Positions 8,899 through 17,579 of a stretch of 18,989 nucleotides of DNA are shown one piece after another. The first letter of the stretch is position 1; every line of letters starts with the position of its first letter. The stretch comes from Oehlia diaphana. Its lineage: Eukaryota; Glomeromycota; Glomeromycetes; Glomerales; Glomeraceae. A program made the translations under genes and the position numbers. Location of the stretch: the NCBI GenBank assembly GCA_003833135.1, contig QZLH01000730.1:9130-28118 (forward strand), written 5' to 3'. A model generated the notes under the pieces. The model worked only from the letters and a program-made list of their open reading frames with translations, was not told where the DNA came from and did no database searches.

Positions 8899-11800
8899 TT
8901 AACTATTTTTAACAATTTCACATAAAATGTCGTACACAATCCAAGGAAAAGATATCATATCTTCATCCTTCAATCCATACGTTACACAGTACCAAGCAAC
9001 GGCTTTTGATTTCATTTGATCAGAAGCTGTTGATGAAATAATTTTAGTTCCTTCTTCATAAAACTCTTCCTCAAATTTTTTTCGGTAACTTTTTCTAATT
9101 GGAATTATTGTATCCATTACAGATTTTATTACATTTCTTGGTTTTTTCTTATCAATTTTGGTAATTGTATTAATAATGTATCCACTTACTACTTCAAATT
9201 CGGTCATAATTCCAAATTGATTCATGACCCCTTTTATTTCTGCATCATAAGCACGTTTAAGTCTTAATGCATTATTTAAATATTTTTCATATCCTTTAAC
9301 ATATAATAACCTTGTATCGAAATTCAAACTAGTATATCTTTCATAATCTACTTCTTTAATAGAACGATATAAAATACCCAGAACTTTTTCAGATTCGTAA
9401 CTTGGTTTATCATGTTTTTCCATAAAATCTGGAAAGTATTCTACACGAAGTTCCTGTGGAACTATTGCCGGTATTCCCGTTTTTGGAAAATCTACAGCAT
9501 CCGAGTGTAAATGAGCGAGAGCTTTGCATTGTCCATTAAGTGCACCATTTGGAAAAGAATCTGCTTTTGCCAAATGAGCGTTGGCGATCTTACCAAGTTG
9601 ATCGGAAAATACATAGTTTACAAAAAATGCTTTAATGCTTTCCATAGTTACATGATCGACCGGTTTTGGTTTTTTAGATTTATAATTCATGGGTTCATGC
9701 GCTTCACGTGGGATTAGATGTTCGTCATAAATTATTCTAAAAAGAGAAATAGTTATATTTTAAAAATTTTAAAATCATTTTTTTTTTTTAATTAAATTTA
9801 ACATAGTTTAATTATTATACGTACGTAAAATCATCGCCGTCTAGATCACCACCACTACATTGATTTGGAATATCACGATATCCAACTGCAGGAAATACCA
9901 ATACATCCATCAGATTGCTCAAAGTATTACAATATACAGCTTTAACAATTCGTATGTCTCCAGGATGAAAACAAGGATTACGGTATACAATACAAGTTCC
10001 AGTAATTACTTTTCTTTTAGATGGATTACAAGGATCAGATATACAACAATACACCTCATTATCTTTTAAAGTTTTCGTTTCATCTAATACACCCATTAAA
10101 AATGCTCCTTTACCCACACGAATTTTTGCTTTCTTTTTAAGATCTTGTAACATCTTGATACGAAATAAAGAAATTAAATTAATTAAGTAAGGATCTTTTG
10201 TTCGTAGGAATCCAGCTTTTACTAACTCTATAAGTGATTGTGATGTTTCATATTCATCAATATTTTGTTGTAAAACATTTAACGTTATAAGTTCACTTTC
10301 AAAAATTCTATTCAATTCATTGACTTGTTGATCCTTCATTCGAATGAATACATCATCTGGTATTCCTAATGCTGATAATAATGTAATGGCTTGCCTATTA
10401 AGATAAGATGGAAGGTAAGTTGAACATCTAACAATTTCCAATATATTATGATTTGATTTAAATTTATGTTGACTTGGACGAACTTGAACTTGATTTACTT
10501 GATTTGCTCTCAAATAACGTGTTTTACATAAAACTCCTTTATATCCCGCCATTCTAAATTGAAAAGCACTTGGAATTCTTTTTAAATCTAATTCTTTTGC
10601 AATTACTTCTGCTAATGAAAAAGATATTTTTCCTATGCCATCAGAAAATGTATAACCATTTCTAACTATATCTGGAATTTCTTTAATATCACTAACGGGA
10701 ACATATTGAATCACTCTAGTACTTGAAAAACATTGACCCATACGTGCAGCATATTTTGCAACAGTTTTGATATCCGAGAAATCACCCATCCACTTTCTTA
10801 TATTATTTGCAGTTAAATCTTCAGTTGATGCGAAAAACCAACAAGAATGATCTCTCAATTGACTTGAAGAAAAGGCCAAGAATTCATAATGTACATCTCC
10901 AATTTTAATACCATTATTTAATGTATAATAAATTCTGTTATATAAAGCATCGTTAAAAGTATCATTAAAATTTCCACTTGATGAACCGATTGGATTTGAT
11001 GCTTCATCAGAGAAATGTACTCGTAAAAAATTATCTTTTTTATATTCATAATTACGAATCACTCGATTAGAAGTTTCCATAGTTGGAGGTAACATATACA
11101 TAGTAGTAGGAGTTACTACTACCTTACGTATCATTGCACAATGATTAGGTACTTCATTAAATTTGACAGAAACATTAACACGTTTCTTGATCTCTGAACG
11201 TAAATATAATAATGGATCGTATATACGATTTTTCTCTTCAAATATTTTTTCCAAAACATAAATTACAGCGTCTTTAGGTTGATGAGATAAAAAGGAAAAA
11301 AAATCTTCATTTAAATTATAATCGTGAATGTAATTAAAAGAAAGGTTACATTCGATCATATATAAGATGTCAAAATCTAAATTTGAACGGTTCACATATT
11401 TGTTTAAATTTGATCCATCTACTATTTTTAATGGTTTATTAAATTTAGATACTAATGAATAATTTCTAGCTTTATCAATCATATTTATAAAGCGATAAAA
11501 TTGATTATTAGCTTGATTATTAAATGTTATTCTAAAAACTACCCATTTTCCTAATTGTTCACTATTATCAGACATATGTGGTTGAAGTGGTTCATTACTT
11601 TTTCTTAAACTTTGTATTCTCGTCATTCGTTTAAAAGAACGTTTGTTATCATCACGTATTGAATATCTTGGCGGAAATTTGTTTGCGATGGTAATAGACC
11701 AATAAGGTCTTTGTTGTTCAACATAAATTTCACCTTCAATATTGTTGAATTCAATTTCTAATGAATATAATTTACCATGAACATCAAATTCTACCTTTAT

Positions 11801-12034
11801 ATTACGTTTTTGATAATCAATAATGAAGTTAACTAATTTAGTATATTGAATTTCAGAGACAAAAGTATCTTTTTGTAAATAAACGCCCATATCTAAGCTT
11901 TCAGCCCTAATCAAATATCTATCATCTTGTCGTTGGATATTATTGATATTTCCAATATCATGAAAATATCCCCCATTTAATGTCCCGCGGGCTAAAAAAT
12001 CCTTACTATATGAAGGACGAACGAGTGTTTTCAT
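8899..12034 (-). CDS. Eukaryotic-type RNA-dependent RNA polymerase (RNA silencing), two exons
   Basis: Cellular RdRPs copy single-stranded RNA into double-stranded RNA that Dicer cuts into small RNAs. Exon 1 is 9825-12034 and exon 2 is 8899-9736. The 88-base phase-2 intron (9737-9824) starts GTACGT and ends TTTTTAG, and joins DGDDFT to IIYDEHLIPREAHEP. The protein has 1015 residues. The RdRP domain spans about 305-880 and shows FSDGIGKISFSLAEV (463-475), PSAFQFRMAGYKGVL (488-502), RPSQHKF (519-525), GKGAFLMGVLDE (641-652), NPCFHPGDIR (686-695) and the catalytic DLDGD (730-734), whose aspartates bind metal. Residues 1-300 are a less conserved N-terminal region. The C-terminal helical part (753-1015) is complete. 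The ATG has an in-frame TGA 39 bases upstream and a TATA box at a sensible distance, so I favour this start. No damage is seen; the gene appears functional. Confidence 0.95.
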
Positions 12035-12105
12035 TAATATTTCAAATAATTTAAAATAGGTTAAAAAGGGTCAAGCCAAAAATAACATTATTTGTAAAAG
12101 TGAGG

Positions 12106-12113
12106 TTTATATA
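12106..12113 (-). promoter_or_regulatory. TATA box of the RdRP gene
   Basis: TATATAAA on the minus strand lies 72 bases upstream of the RdRP ATG. It predicts a start site near 12075-12085. A six-codon upstream frame (ATG at 12086-12088 to TGA at 12071-12073) lies at or just before that point. Confidence 0.4.
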
Positions 12114-12280
12114 ATTAATTTCAAAAAATGAACGTTATCTCTAATCTATTTACTACTTTAGTCGATCATACTAAAAACTTTAATATGAAATAACTTGGTA
12201 GAACTATTTTTTAAACGTAAATATTTACATATTTGATATATTTGATAGGTAATGATAATGAAAATCATATATATCAATAT

Positions 12281-12374
12281 ATTTTTTTTTAAGAGAAAAA
12301 AAAAAAAAAAAAAATTAAAAAAATTGGAAAAAAAAAAAAAAAAATTTTTTTAAAAAAAAAAAAAAAAAAAAAAA
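12281..12374. repeat. Low-complexity poly-A/poly-T tract
   Basis: About 94 bases consist almost only of A and T homopolymer runs, including A runs of about 18 to 24, with interspersed GG and GAG. It separates the RdRP promoter from sequence to the right. Length is likely variable and assembly error-prone. Confidence 0.8.
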
Positions 12375-12431
12375 GTTAACAAAGTTGGAAACAAAACAAT
12401 AAAAATTTTTTAAGAGACAAATACCAGTCAG

Positions 12432-12509
12432 ATGATTAAATCAAGATTATCATACGGTGATACGGAGAAAAGTACCCCTATTTTAAAGGATCTTCAACAA
12501 AAGCAATAA
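12432..12509 (+). other. Very short open frame (25 codons), doubtful
   Basis: ATG at 12432 opens a frame ending at TAA 12507-12509. The peptide is polar and unbiased (SRLSYGDTEKSTPILKDL). It is in the same frame as the membrane-like frame beginning at 12591, but I could not find a donor and acceptor pair that joins them in frame. It may be chance. Confidence 0.15.
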
Positions 12510-12590
12510 ATTACAAATGTTTATTGATGATCAAATCGATTTTAAATATAGTACAAGTCATATGTGCCTTTATTTCTTAATTTGTCCTAG

Positions 12591-12881
12591 TATATACGTG
12601 TTATTCAAATAGTGGTTAAGAAAGTATCACTCTTCAATCATATGATGCTTAATCAATCGCAAGTAGTCTTTGTATTTTTCATTGCATTTAATTATATAAT
12701 CTATTTTTTTCTTTCAATAAAATGGATCATAAATACAGTATATTACTTAATAATGTATCATGAAAAAGGACGCGGGCTTCTTTTCGTACGACTATTACAG
12801 TTTAGCGTTAATATAGCATTAATTTTGATTTTTTTGGGAATTGCGCAGTTTTATTGTGAATTTGTGATAGGACCAGTGTGA
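12591..12881 (+). CDS. Possible small membrane protein or last exon, unknown
   Basis: The frame opens right after a pyrimidine-rich acceptor-like sequence (TTTGTCCTAG, 12581-12590) and ends at TGA 12879-12881. The first ATG is at 12642, giving 79 residues. Two hydrophobic stretches are visible: VVFVFFIAFNYIIYFFLSI (about 8-26 from that Met) and, after the basic YHEKGRGLLFVRLL loop, FSVNIALILIFLGIAQF. The loop region is less A/T-rich than the flanks, which favours real coding. T-rich DNA also makes hydrophobic frames by chance. I do not recognise a family; it could be the last exon of a gene whose earlier exons are not evident. Confidence 0.25.
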   Translation, partial: YIRVIQIVVKKVSLFNHMMLNQSQVVFVFFIAFNYIIYFFLSIKWIINTVYYLIMYHEKGRGLLFVRLLQFSVNIALILIFLGIAQFYCEFVIGPV

Positions 12882-12912
12882 TTCTTTTTTTTATAAACTA
12901 ATAATAGCGATT

Positions 12913-12975
12913 TTTTCTTAATTATATTACAATTTTAATAATAAGGACTTTTCTTAATTATATTACAATTTTAAT
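12913..12975. repeat. Direct duplication, 27-base unit, period 36
   Basis: A 27-base A/T-rich unit starting TTTTCTTAATTATATTAC is present at 12913-12939 and again, identical, at 12949-12975. It lies just after the doubtful membrane-protein frame. It looks like a recent local duplication. Confidence 0.75.
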
Positions 12976-14236
12976 TAGTCTTATTCTTCATACTTGAGTA
13001 AATATGTCTCGTTCCCCACGAACATACTAGATTGCTAAGAGCAGATACTAGTAACAATAAAGTTAGTGCATGCATATCGTATACATTTATGTATATAACA
13101 TTATAACCTAAACTACTATAATAAAAGGTAAACTTTGACAAACAAATGTTTATCATTCGGATATCAAATAGTAATGAAATATGGGCATAAATCACTTGAT
13201 TCAAAGCTAAATTCTGTCATATCATATTTACTAGAATTAAATTTTAATAAATTAGAAACATTAAAAATGGTTTCAACTTGGGTAGTAGGAAATTTAATAA
13301 TATTTTGTTATTGTTCAGTCGATTAGGAATATGCAGTATTATATTAAAATCGTTATTAAATCGTTATCAGTAGCATTAATTCCTATTGATCACCGCAGTA
13401 TTGTCTTCGACCGATATCTAATGAAAAATTCAATCAAAAGAGAATAAATATCTCTGATAATTTTTTATATGTTATTTTATTTGTAATCGAAAGAACTATT
13501 TTAAAGTAAGAAGGTCGAAAACTCAAAATCTTTCATATTTGAAATTTTCTCTAGCTTTAATGGATAATCTCGAGAAATATTTAAAATTCAAGCGCTTTAT
13601 GGACCCAACGCCTCAGCGCAATTTGTCATCGGATTTTTTTTTAATGGCGGATGACCATTGCATATCTCTTCAAGTCCAGTTTTTATTATAATGTTTACTA
13701 TTACCATTAAAATATTATTTCGTTTAAGTAAATGAATTATAATCTTTTGAATAAATGAATAAATTAACAAAATGTATGACTTATTTAGTAATAAAGAAAA
13801 TCAAAAGTATTGGATAATTTTCGATATCATATTGCAAATAAAAGAAAAATTTCTGAATATGTATATTTTTTCACAAGAAAAATTTTCATAGAAACTAAAC
13901 CTCCTTTATCTACTTGAATAAACTTTTTTAAAAAACAATTCTCTATTAAGAACCTAATTTATATTTGGCTTAAGTATATAAAATTATATTTGTTTGATTA
14001 AAATTACGTTACAAATTTTTTTCTACGATAAATATTTAGCTTCCATGAGTAACCGTATTGCTGTAATTAGTTTAAAAAAAATTTAGTATCATTTTTTTAA
14101 TAAAAAAAAAGAACGATTATTAAAATGAAAAGAAGAAACTGATTTTTTTATAATTTAATAAAATAAAATCAGTGTTGTTTTTCGTTTTTATTAAAAAAAA
14201 AAAATGATTTTTATTTGTTTATAAAAAAAACAGTTC
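12976..14236. other. A/T-rich region without a supportable gene
   Basis: A 63-codon plus frame (13135-13326) starts with TTG and a minus frame overlaps it; neither shows a domain. Around 13620-13655 GTCATCGG and CGGATGAC form a short dyad around a T run. Homopolymer runs dominate 14080-14230. Confidence 0.4.
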
Positions 14237-14486
14237 GAGTCAACCTATCTACCCTAGTATCGCCAGAAAATTTTTTCACCCTCACGTGACTTTGGCCGGC
14301 ATTATGAGATTTGGCTGGAATTAAGAAATTAACCACGTGACGAATAACGAGTGACAAATAGGATTTTAGACACCGAAAAAATCTCTGTCCCCAGAATACT
14401 TATAAAAAAATGAGAAAGTGACATGGGTGACAAATTATTTAGGGTCACATGGGGTGAAAAAATTTTCTGGGAAGATGAGTCAACCT
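14237..14486. mobile_element. 230-bp MITE with 10-bp target site duplication, MULE-like
   Basis: The 10-base direct repeat GAGTCAACCT flanks the element (14237-14246 and 14477-14486). Inside, both termini read ATCT inward. An 18-base perfect inverted repeat, CCAGAAAATTTTTTCACC at 14263-14280 against 14453-14470, extends imperfectly through the CACGTGAC / GTCACATG sequence, so the arms are about 28 bases. The left end has about 12 extra bases between ATCT and the shared core. There is no coding frame. TSD length of 9-11 bases is typical of Mutator-like elements, so this is probably a nonautonomous MULE derivative. Confidence 0.8.
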
Positions 14487-15085
14487 AACAGGGTCACCTG
14501 ATATTAAAACTGGATAATTTAATAAATAATAGATTTTTTTTTTTTTTTTTGATATTTCAAAAGAATTGAGTGCCTAATGCATATTTATTTATCAATAAAA
14601 AGTTTTTTGACCATTATTTAACCTAAAATTATAAATATCTTTTAAACGAATATTGTCCAGAGCGTAGTGAAGGACTTTCTGTATTTGACGAATAACGATT
14701 TTTGTGGTAACCCATGAAAATTTCATCCGCTAACGTCACCTCACTAATTACTCCTGCTTTTTCCTTTTTTGATTATTGTATCACTTTTTACTTGTAACAC
14801 TGATAATTTCAATTTTTTTGCATCACCTTGTTTTTTTTCGCGAGAAAAAAATTATTAAAATTTATTTAAAAAAAAAAAAAATATTAAACATAAACTGTTG
14901 TCAACTTAGTTATTCTGTTTTTGATATAATATCATCATAAAATTAAATAACGCGACGGGCTTATCACACATAATTGAAAAACGGAAAACATTTGATATGG
15001 ATGTCGCATTTAAAATACAATTAATATTTTTAAATGTGAAAGCCTCAATAATATCCTCGATCTCTACCGAAGACAGTTACACCAC
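14487..15085. other. Intergenic, with a dispersed-repeat fragment
   Basis: No gene is seen. CCAGAGCGTAGTGAAGGAC (about 14657-14675) matches the 5817-5833 motif on the opposite strand. TGACGAATAACGA at 14686-14698 repeats a sequence inside the 230-bp MITE (14338-14350). The rest is A/T-rich with homopolymers. Confidence 0.4.
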
Positions 15086-15963
15086 AATGTTCTGACAACC
15101 TTTCCCGACATACCCTTTGCCTGACAATGATTACCCGACAAGACATATTCCCGAATGATATTTTACTGACATGATACATTCCCTAATGGACATTATAACC
15201 GATATGTTAGTTTTCCCAACATGACATTATCCCGATAACACATATCCCTACAGATGTTTACCCGACATGACATTATCCTGATAACACATATCCCTACAGA
15301 CGTTTACCCGCCGACATGACATTTACATTAAAAAAAAGCGATTCCCCAATTATTTAAAATAAAACATATGGAGAAAATTTTTTTATTTGTTTATTCATAT
15401 AAGTTATTTTAATAAAAATTCACAATTTCATGTACACTGTATATTTCATTTTCATAGTGCAAATTTTTAGTAAAATAACTTGCAGCAACCCATTGCGTCT
15501 CTACAAAAAATTTATTTTAGTTACATTTATTTATTTCCAGTTATTTTTTTAATAATTTTTTTAAAAAAGAATTTTGCTAAATGGTTTTACGGTTTAAAAA
15601 AACCTTTTTTAAAAAAAATTTTTATTTTTAAGTTAAGATTTGTTGTTTTTTTTTTCAAATTGTTTTCTTACAAATTTAATCTATTTTTGAAATTTTTGGT
15701 TGTGATAGCATGTAAGAGAATTATATTTTTATTTATAAAACATGATAGTACATTATTTAATAAATTACTTTGTAAATCATTTTCATCATATCGAGAAAAT
15801 GTCTGTCGGTATATATGTTGTCGGGATAATGTCATATCTGGAAAACTAATATGTCGGTATAATGTTCATCATGTCGGTAAAATGTTCATTCGGGAATATG
15901 TCTTGTCGTTGTCGGGCAAAGAGTATGTCAGGAAAAAGGTTGTCGGGAAGTTGTCTGACATCG
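15086..15963. mobile_element. About 880-bp element with long, motif-built terminal inverted repeats
   Basis: The left arm (about 15086-15320) and right arm (about 15790-15963) are imperfect inverted copies of each other over some 170-200 bases. The order of segments is preserved: CTGACAAC, TTCCCGACA, CTTTGCC, GACAAGACATATTCCCGAAT, GACATTATCCCGA. Each arm is made of degenerate repeats of CCCGACATGACATT or its complement TGTCGGGATAATGT. The core (about 15340-15790) is A/T-rich without a convincing gene: a 162-codon frame at 15480 has no ATG for most of its length and reads through the right arm. I found no clear target site duplication. It is likely a nonautonomous foldback-type DNA transposon. 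Confidence 0.7.
15220..15311. repeat. 46-bp tandem duplication inside the left inverted repeat
   Basis: Units at 15220-15265 and 15266-15311 both begin CATGACATTATCC and contain ACACATATCCCTACAGA. They differ at only two or three positions, and a third partial copy follows. The right arm has a single counterpart, so the duplication happened after the arms formed. Confidence 0.8.
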
Positions 15964-16018
15964 CATAAGACAACTTGGTACACATTATTTATAGAGCAAA
16001 AACAGGAAAAGTGTAAAG

Positions 16019-16226
16019 GCATTACCCTTCATTCCTGAGCAATATATGTGTCCAATAACACTATCTTGTCATCGCACATAGCGGATATTCTTTTGAACGG
16101 GATGCAATTGAAGAATACATATGGATACAGAATTATTTTAATGACTCTATGACAAGACAACAACTTGACAACTACACTATTGTCAACGTCATCTTCGACT
16201 CTCTATTTTATGTTAGTCTGATCTAG
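16019..16226 (+). pseudogene. U-box domain fragment with internal deletion
   Basis: U-box domains recruit E2 enzymes in E3 ubiquitin ligases. One plus frame (from 16019) reads ALPFIPEQYMCPITLS, the usual start of a U-box. Another frame (16068-16223) reads VIAHSGYSFERDAIEEYIWI and then MTRQQLDNYTIVNVIFD, the usual middle and end, stopping at TAG 16224-16226. Between them about five residues (the xMxDP stretch after CPIT) are missing and the frame shifts by one base, near 16066. The damage falls in a core loop, so this copy should not fold normally. No upstream partner domain is visible, because the motif-rich inverted-repeat element lies directly to the left. An intron is unlikely, as only one base separates the two parts. 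Confidence 0.6.
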
Positions 16227-16335
16227 TCAGAATCAAAAAAAAATATATCGAAGAATTAGATGTTTAGATGCCTCAAAGAAGCGCTCCTACGGGCCAGATC
16301 TCCCGATTCACATTTTACTTGTGTAATTAATTTAA

Positions 16336-16650
16336 TTAGACCAAAGGATAATTTAATTTTATCATTTTATTGCTCATTTAATTTTGTCATTCTATTAGAA
16401 ATAAATCAGACCAAAAATGACATTTGATCTTAACATTTATTACAAATAAAGTAGACCATATCATTCTACTGCAAATAAATCAGACCAAAAGGGTCATTTG
16501 ATCTTACCATTTTATTACAAATAAATCAGACAAAAAATGTCATTTATTTCATTACTGATAAATTAGACTAAAAGGTCATTTTCCCGATAATCGATTTCAT
16601 GAATCAGACTAAAAGGGCCATTTGCCCGATAATTGATTTTATCATTTGGA
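16336..16650. repeat. Degenerate minisatellite, AAATAAATCAGACCAAAAGG-type units
   Basis: About seven diverged units follow each other, each beginning near YAGACYAAAA with a following GGTCATTT and ATTTTATTAC or CCCGATAAT part. Spacing is about 29-60 bases, most often 41-46. Units at 16396-16490 are close to each other; the last two share TTGCCCGATAATTGATTT / TTCCCGATAATCGATTT. There is no coding sense. Confidence 0.7.
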
Positions 16651-16658
16651 TCGCTCGG

Positions 16659-16672
16659 TCCGGAATTCCGGA
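16659..16672. repeat. Perfect 14-bp palindrome TCCGGAATTCCGGA
   Basis: A perfect GC-rich palindrome follows directly after the minisatellite in otherwise A/T-rich DNA. It may be part of a repeat terminus or a binding site for a dimeric protein. No partner copy was noticed in the window. Confidence 0.6.
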
Positions 16673-16955
16673 TGTGCAGGAAAATCATACTTATTGTGAA
16701 AATGTCATGATCAACTAGTGGTTAATTAATAACCACAGTTGAATTTTTTCTATATAATTGTATGAAAAAAGATACAACTCAATTGATTCGCGGTTGAGAC
16801 AGGTTAGATTTGGACTGACGATCAATTTTTGAATAGCGTAGCAAAATATGTCAACCACAGGTATAACTAATCTCATGTATTTGCATAATTCATACAATAA
16901 TTATTAAACAGAAAATACTTTTTATACTATGTAAGTTTATCGTTTGCTATTTTTC

Positions 16956-16964
16956 TATAAAAAG
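16956..16964 (+). promoter_or_regulatory. TATA box of the ML-domain gene
   Basis: TATAAAAAG lies 61 bases before the ATG at 17025 and only 16 bases before an alternative ATG at 16980. With transcription normally starting some 25-35 bases after a TATA box, the mRNA would begin near 16985-17000, which excludes the earlier ATG. Confidence 0.6.
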
Positions 16965-17024
16965 GGTAACTTTTCAGCAATGTTCATTCAGATAATTACT
17001 AAACCGTTGATAATAACAAAACAA

Positions 17025-17474
17025 ATGATTAAAATCAAGATATTGTTTGTACTCATCTTGTTGATGATTACGATCTCATCGATTGAGGCCATTCAACACC
17101 AACTCGTTAAAAGAACCACTAAATTCGGGCAATGTGATAGCAGAATAAAGACCCTCAATGTAAAGACTAATCCATCTAACTTGGTTCCTAATAGTGAGGT
17201 CGCTCTTGATATTAAAGGAAACCTTGAATCTGACCTTAACGAAAATTCTAAATTGTTTGTTACGGTAACTTACTACGATTGGACGTATGACTACGGATTT
17301 AACGGCGATATTTGCAGTATTACTAAATGTCCAGTTCCTGCAAACACTGATTTTAATTTACAAACGAAAGTCCTTCTAAAGGATCTTCCTACAGACTATA
17401 TATTCTCAATTGCTATTTTTATAAATTATGATGAGAATCAAGGACGTCCTGAAGCCTGTGCATTGGCTAGCTAG
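17025..17474 (+). CDS. Secreted ML-domain (MD-2/NPC2-related) lipid-binding protein
   Basis: ML-domain proteins are small secreted or vacuolar beta-sandwich proteins that bind a lipid such as a sterol or phospholipid in a hydrophobic pocket; fungal relatives include the PG/PI transfer protein Npc2. From the ATG at 17025 the protein has 149 residues. A signal peptide covers about 1-22 (KIKILFVLILLMITISSIEA), and the mature part begins near 23. The ML domain starts at KFGQC (C37), continues through LVPNSEVALDIKGNL and LFVTVTYYDW, then C97, the KCPVPANTDF motif with C102, and ends at EAC (C145). Four cysteines suggest two disulfides, C37-C145 and C97-C102, as in the family. There is no intron. 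An ATG at 16980 would add 15 residues before the signal peptide and lies too close to the TATA box. Ligand is unknown. Confidence 0.85.
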   Translation: MIKIKILFVLILLMITISSIEAIQHQLVKRTTKFGQCDSRIKTLNVKTNPSNLVPNSEVALDIKGNLESDLNENSKLFVTVTYYDWTYDYGFNGDICSITKCPVPANTDFNLQTKVLLKDLPTDYIFSIAIFINYDENQGRPEACALAS

Positions 17475-17521
17475 AGAGAAATAATAGTAATGCTTTATTC
17501 GCAGATTCTAATGTTTTCTTT

Positions 17522-17527
17522 AATAAA
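17522..17527 (+). terminator. AATAAA polyadenylation signal after the ML gene
   Basis: The hexamer lies 48 bases after the TAG stop and is followed by a C/T-rich stretch (CTCCTTTTCTTTTCTTTTCT near 17538-17557). Spacing suits a short 3' UTR. Confidence 0.5.
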
Positions 17528-17579
17528 TGTTTACATGCTCCTTTTCTTTTCTTTTCTGCCTGGCGAGAATTTAAGAATT

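Noticed and set aside
9511..10069. Plus-strand 68- and 69-codon frames
   Set aside because: Both are antisense shadows of the RdRP exons.
12971..13326. Overlapping 63- and 77-codon frames on both strands
   Set aside because: Neither strand has a domain, a convincing start or a conserved motif, and they overlap each other.
15088..15963. CRISPR-like reading of the CCGACA motif arrays
   Set aside because: Units are degenerate, have no regular spacer length and are arranged as inverted arms in a eukaryotic setting, so a transposon terminus is the better explanation.
15480..15968. A 162-codon plus-strand frame rich in Phe, Lys and Ile
   Set aside because: It begins at TTG, has no ATG for about 130 codons, and its C-terminal CRDNV-like repeats are just the translated inverted-repeat motifs of the mobile element.
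16715..16897. Minus-strand 60-codon frame upstream of the ML gene
   Set aside because: No domain and a non-ATG context; it overlaps the likely ML promoter region.
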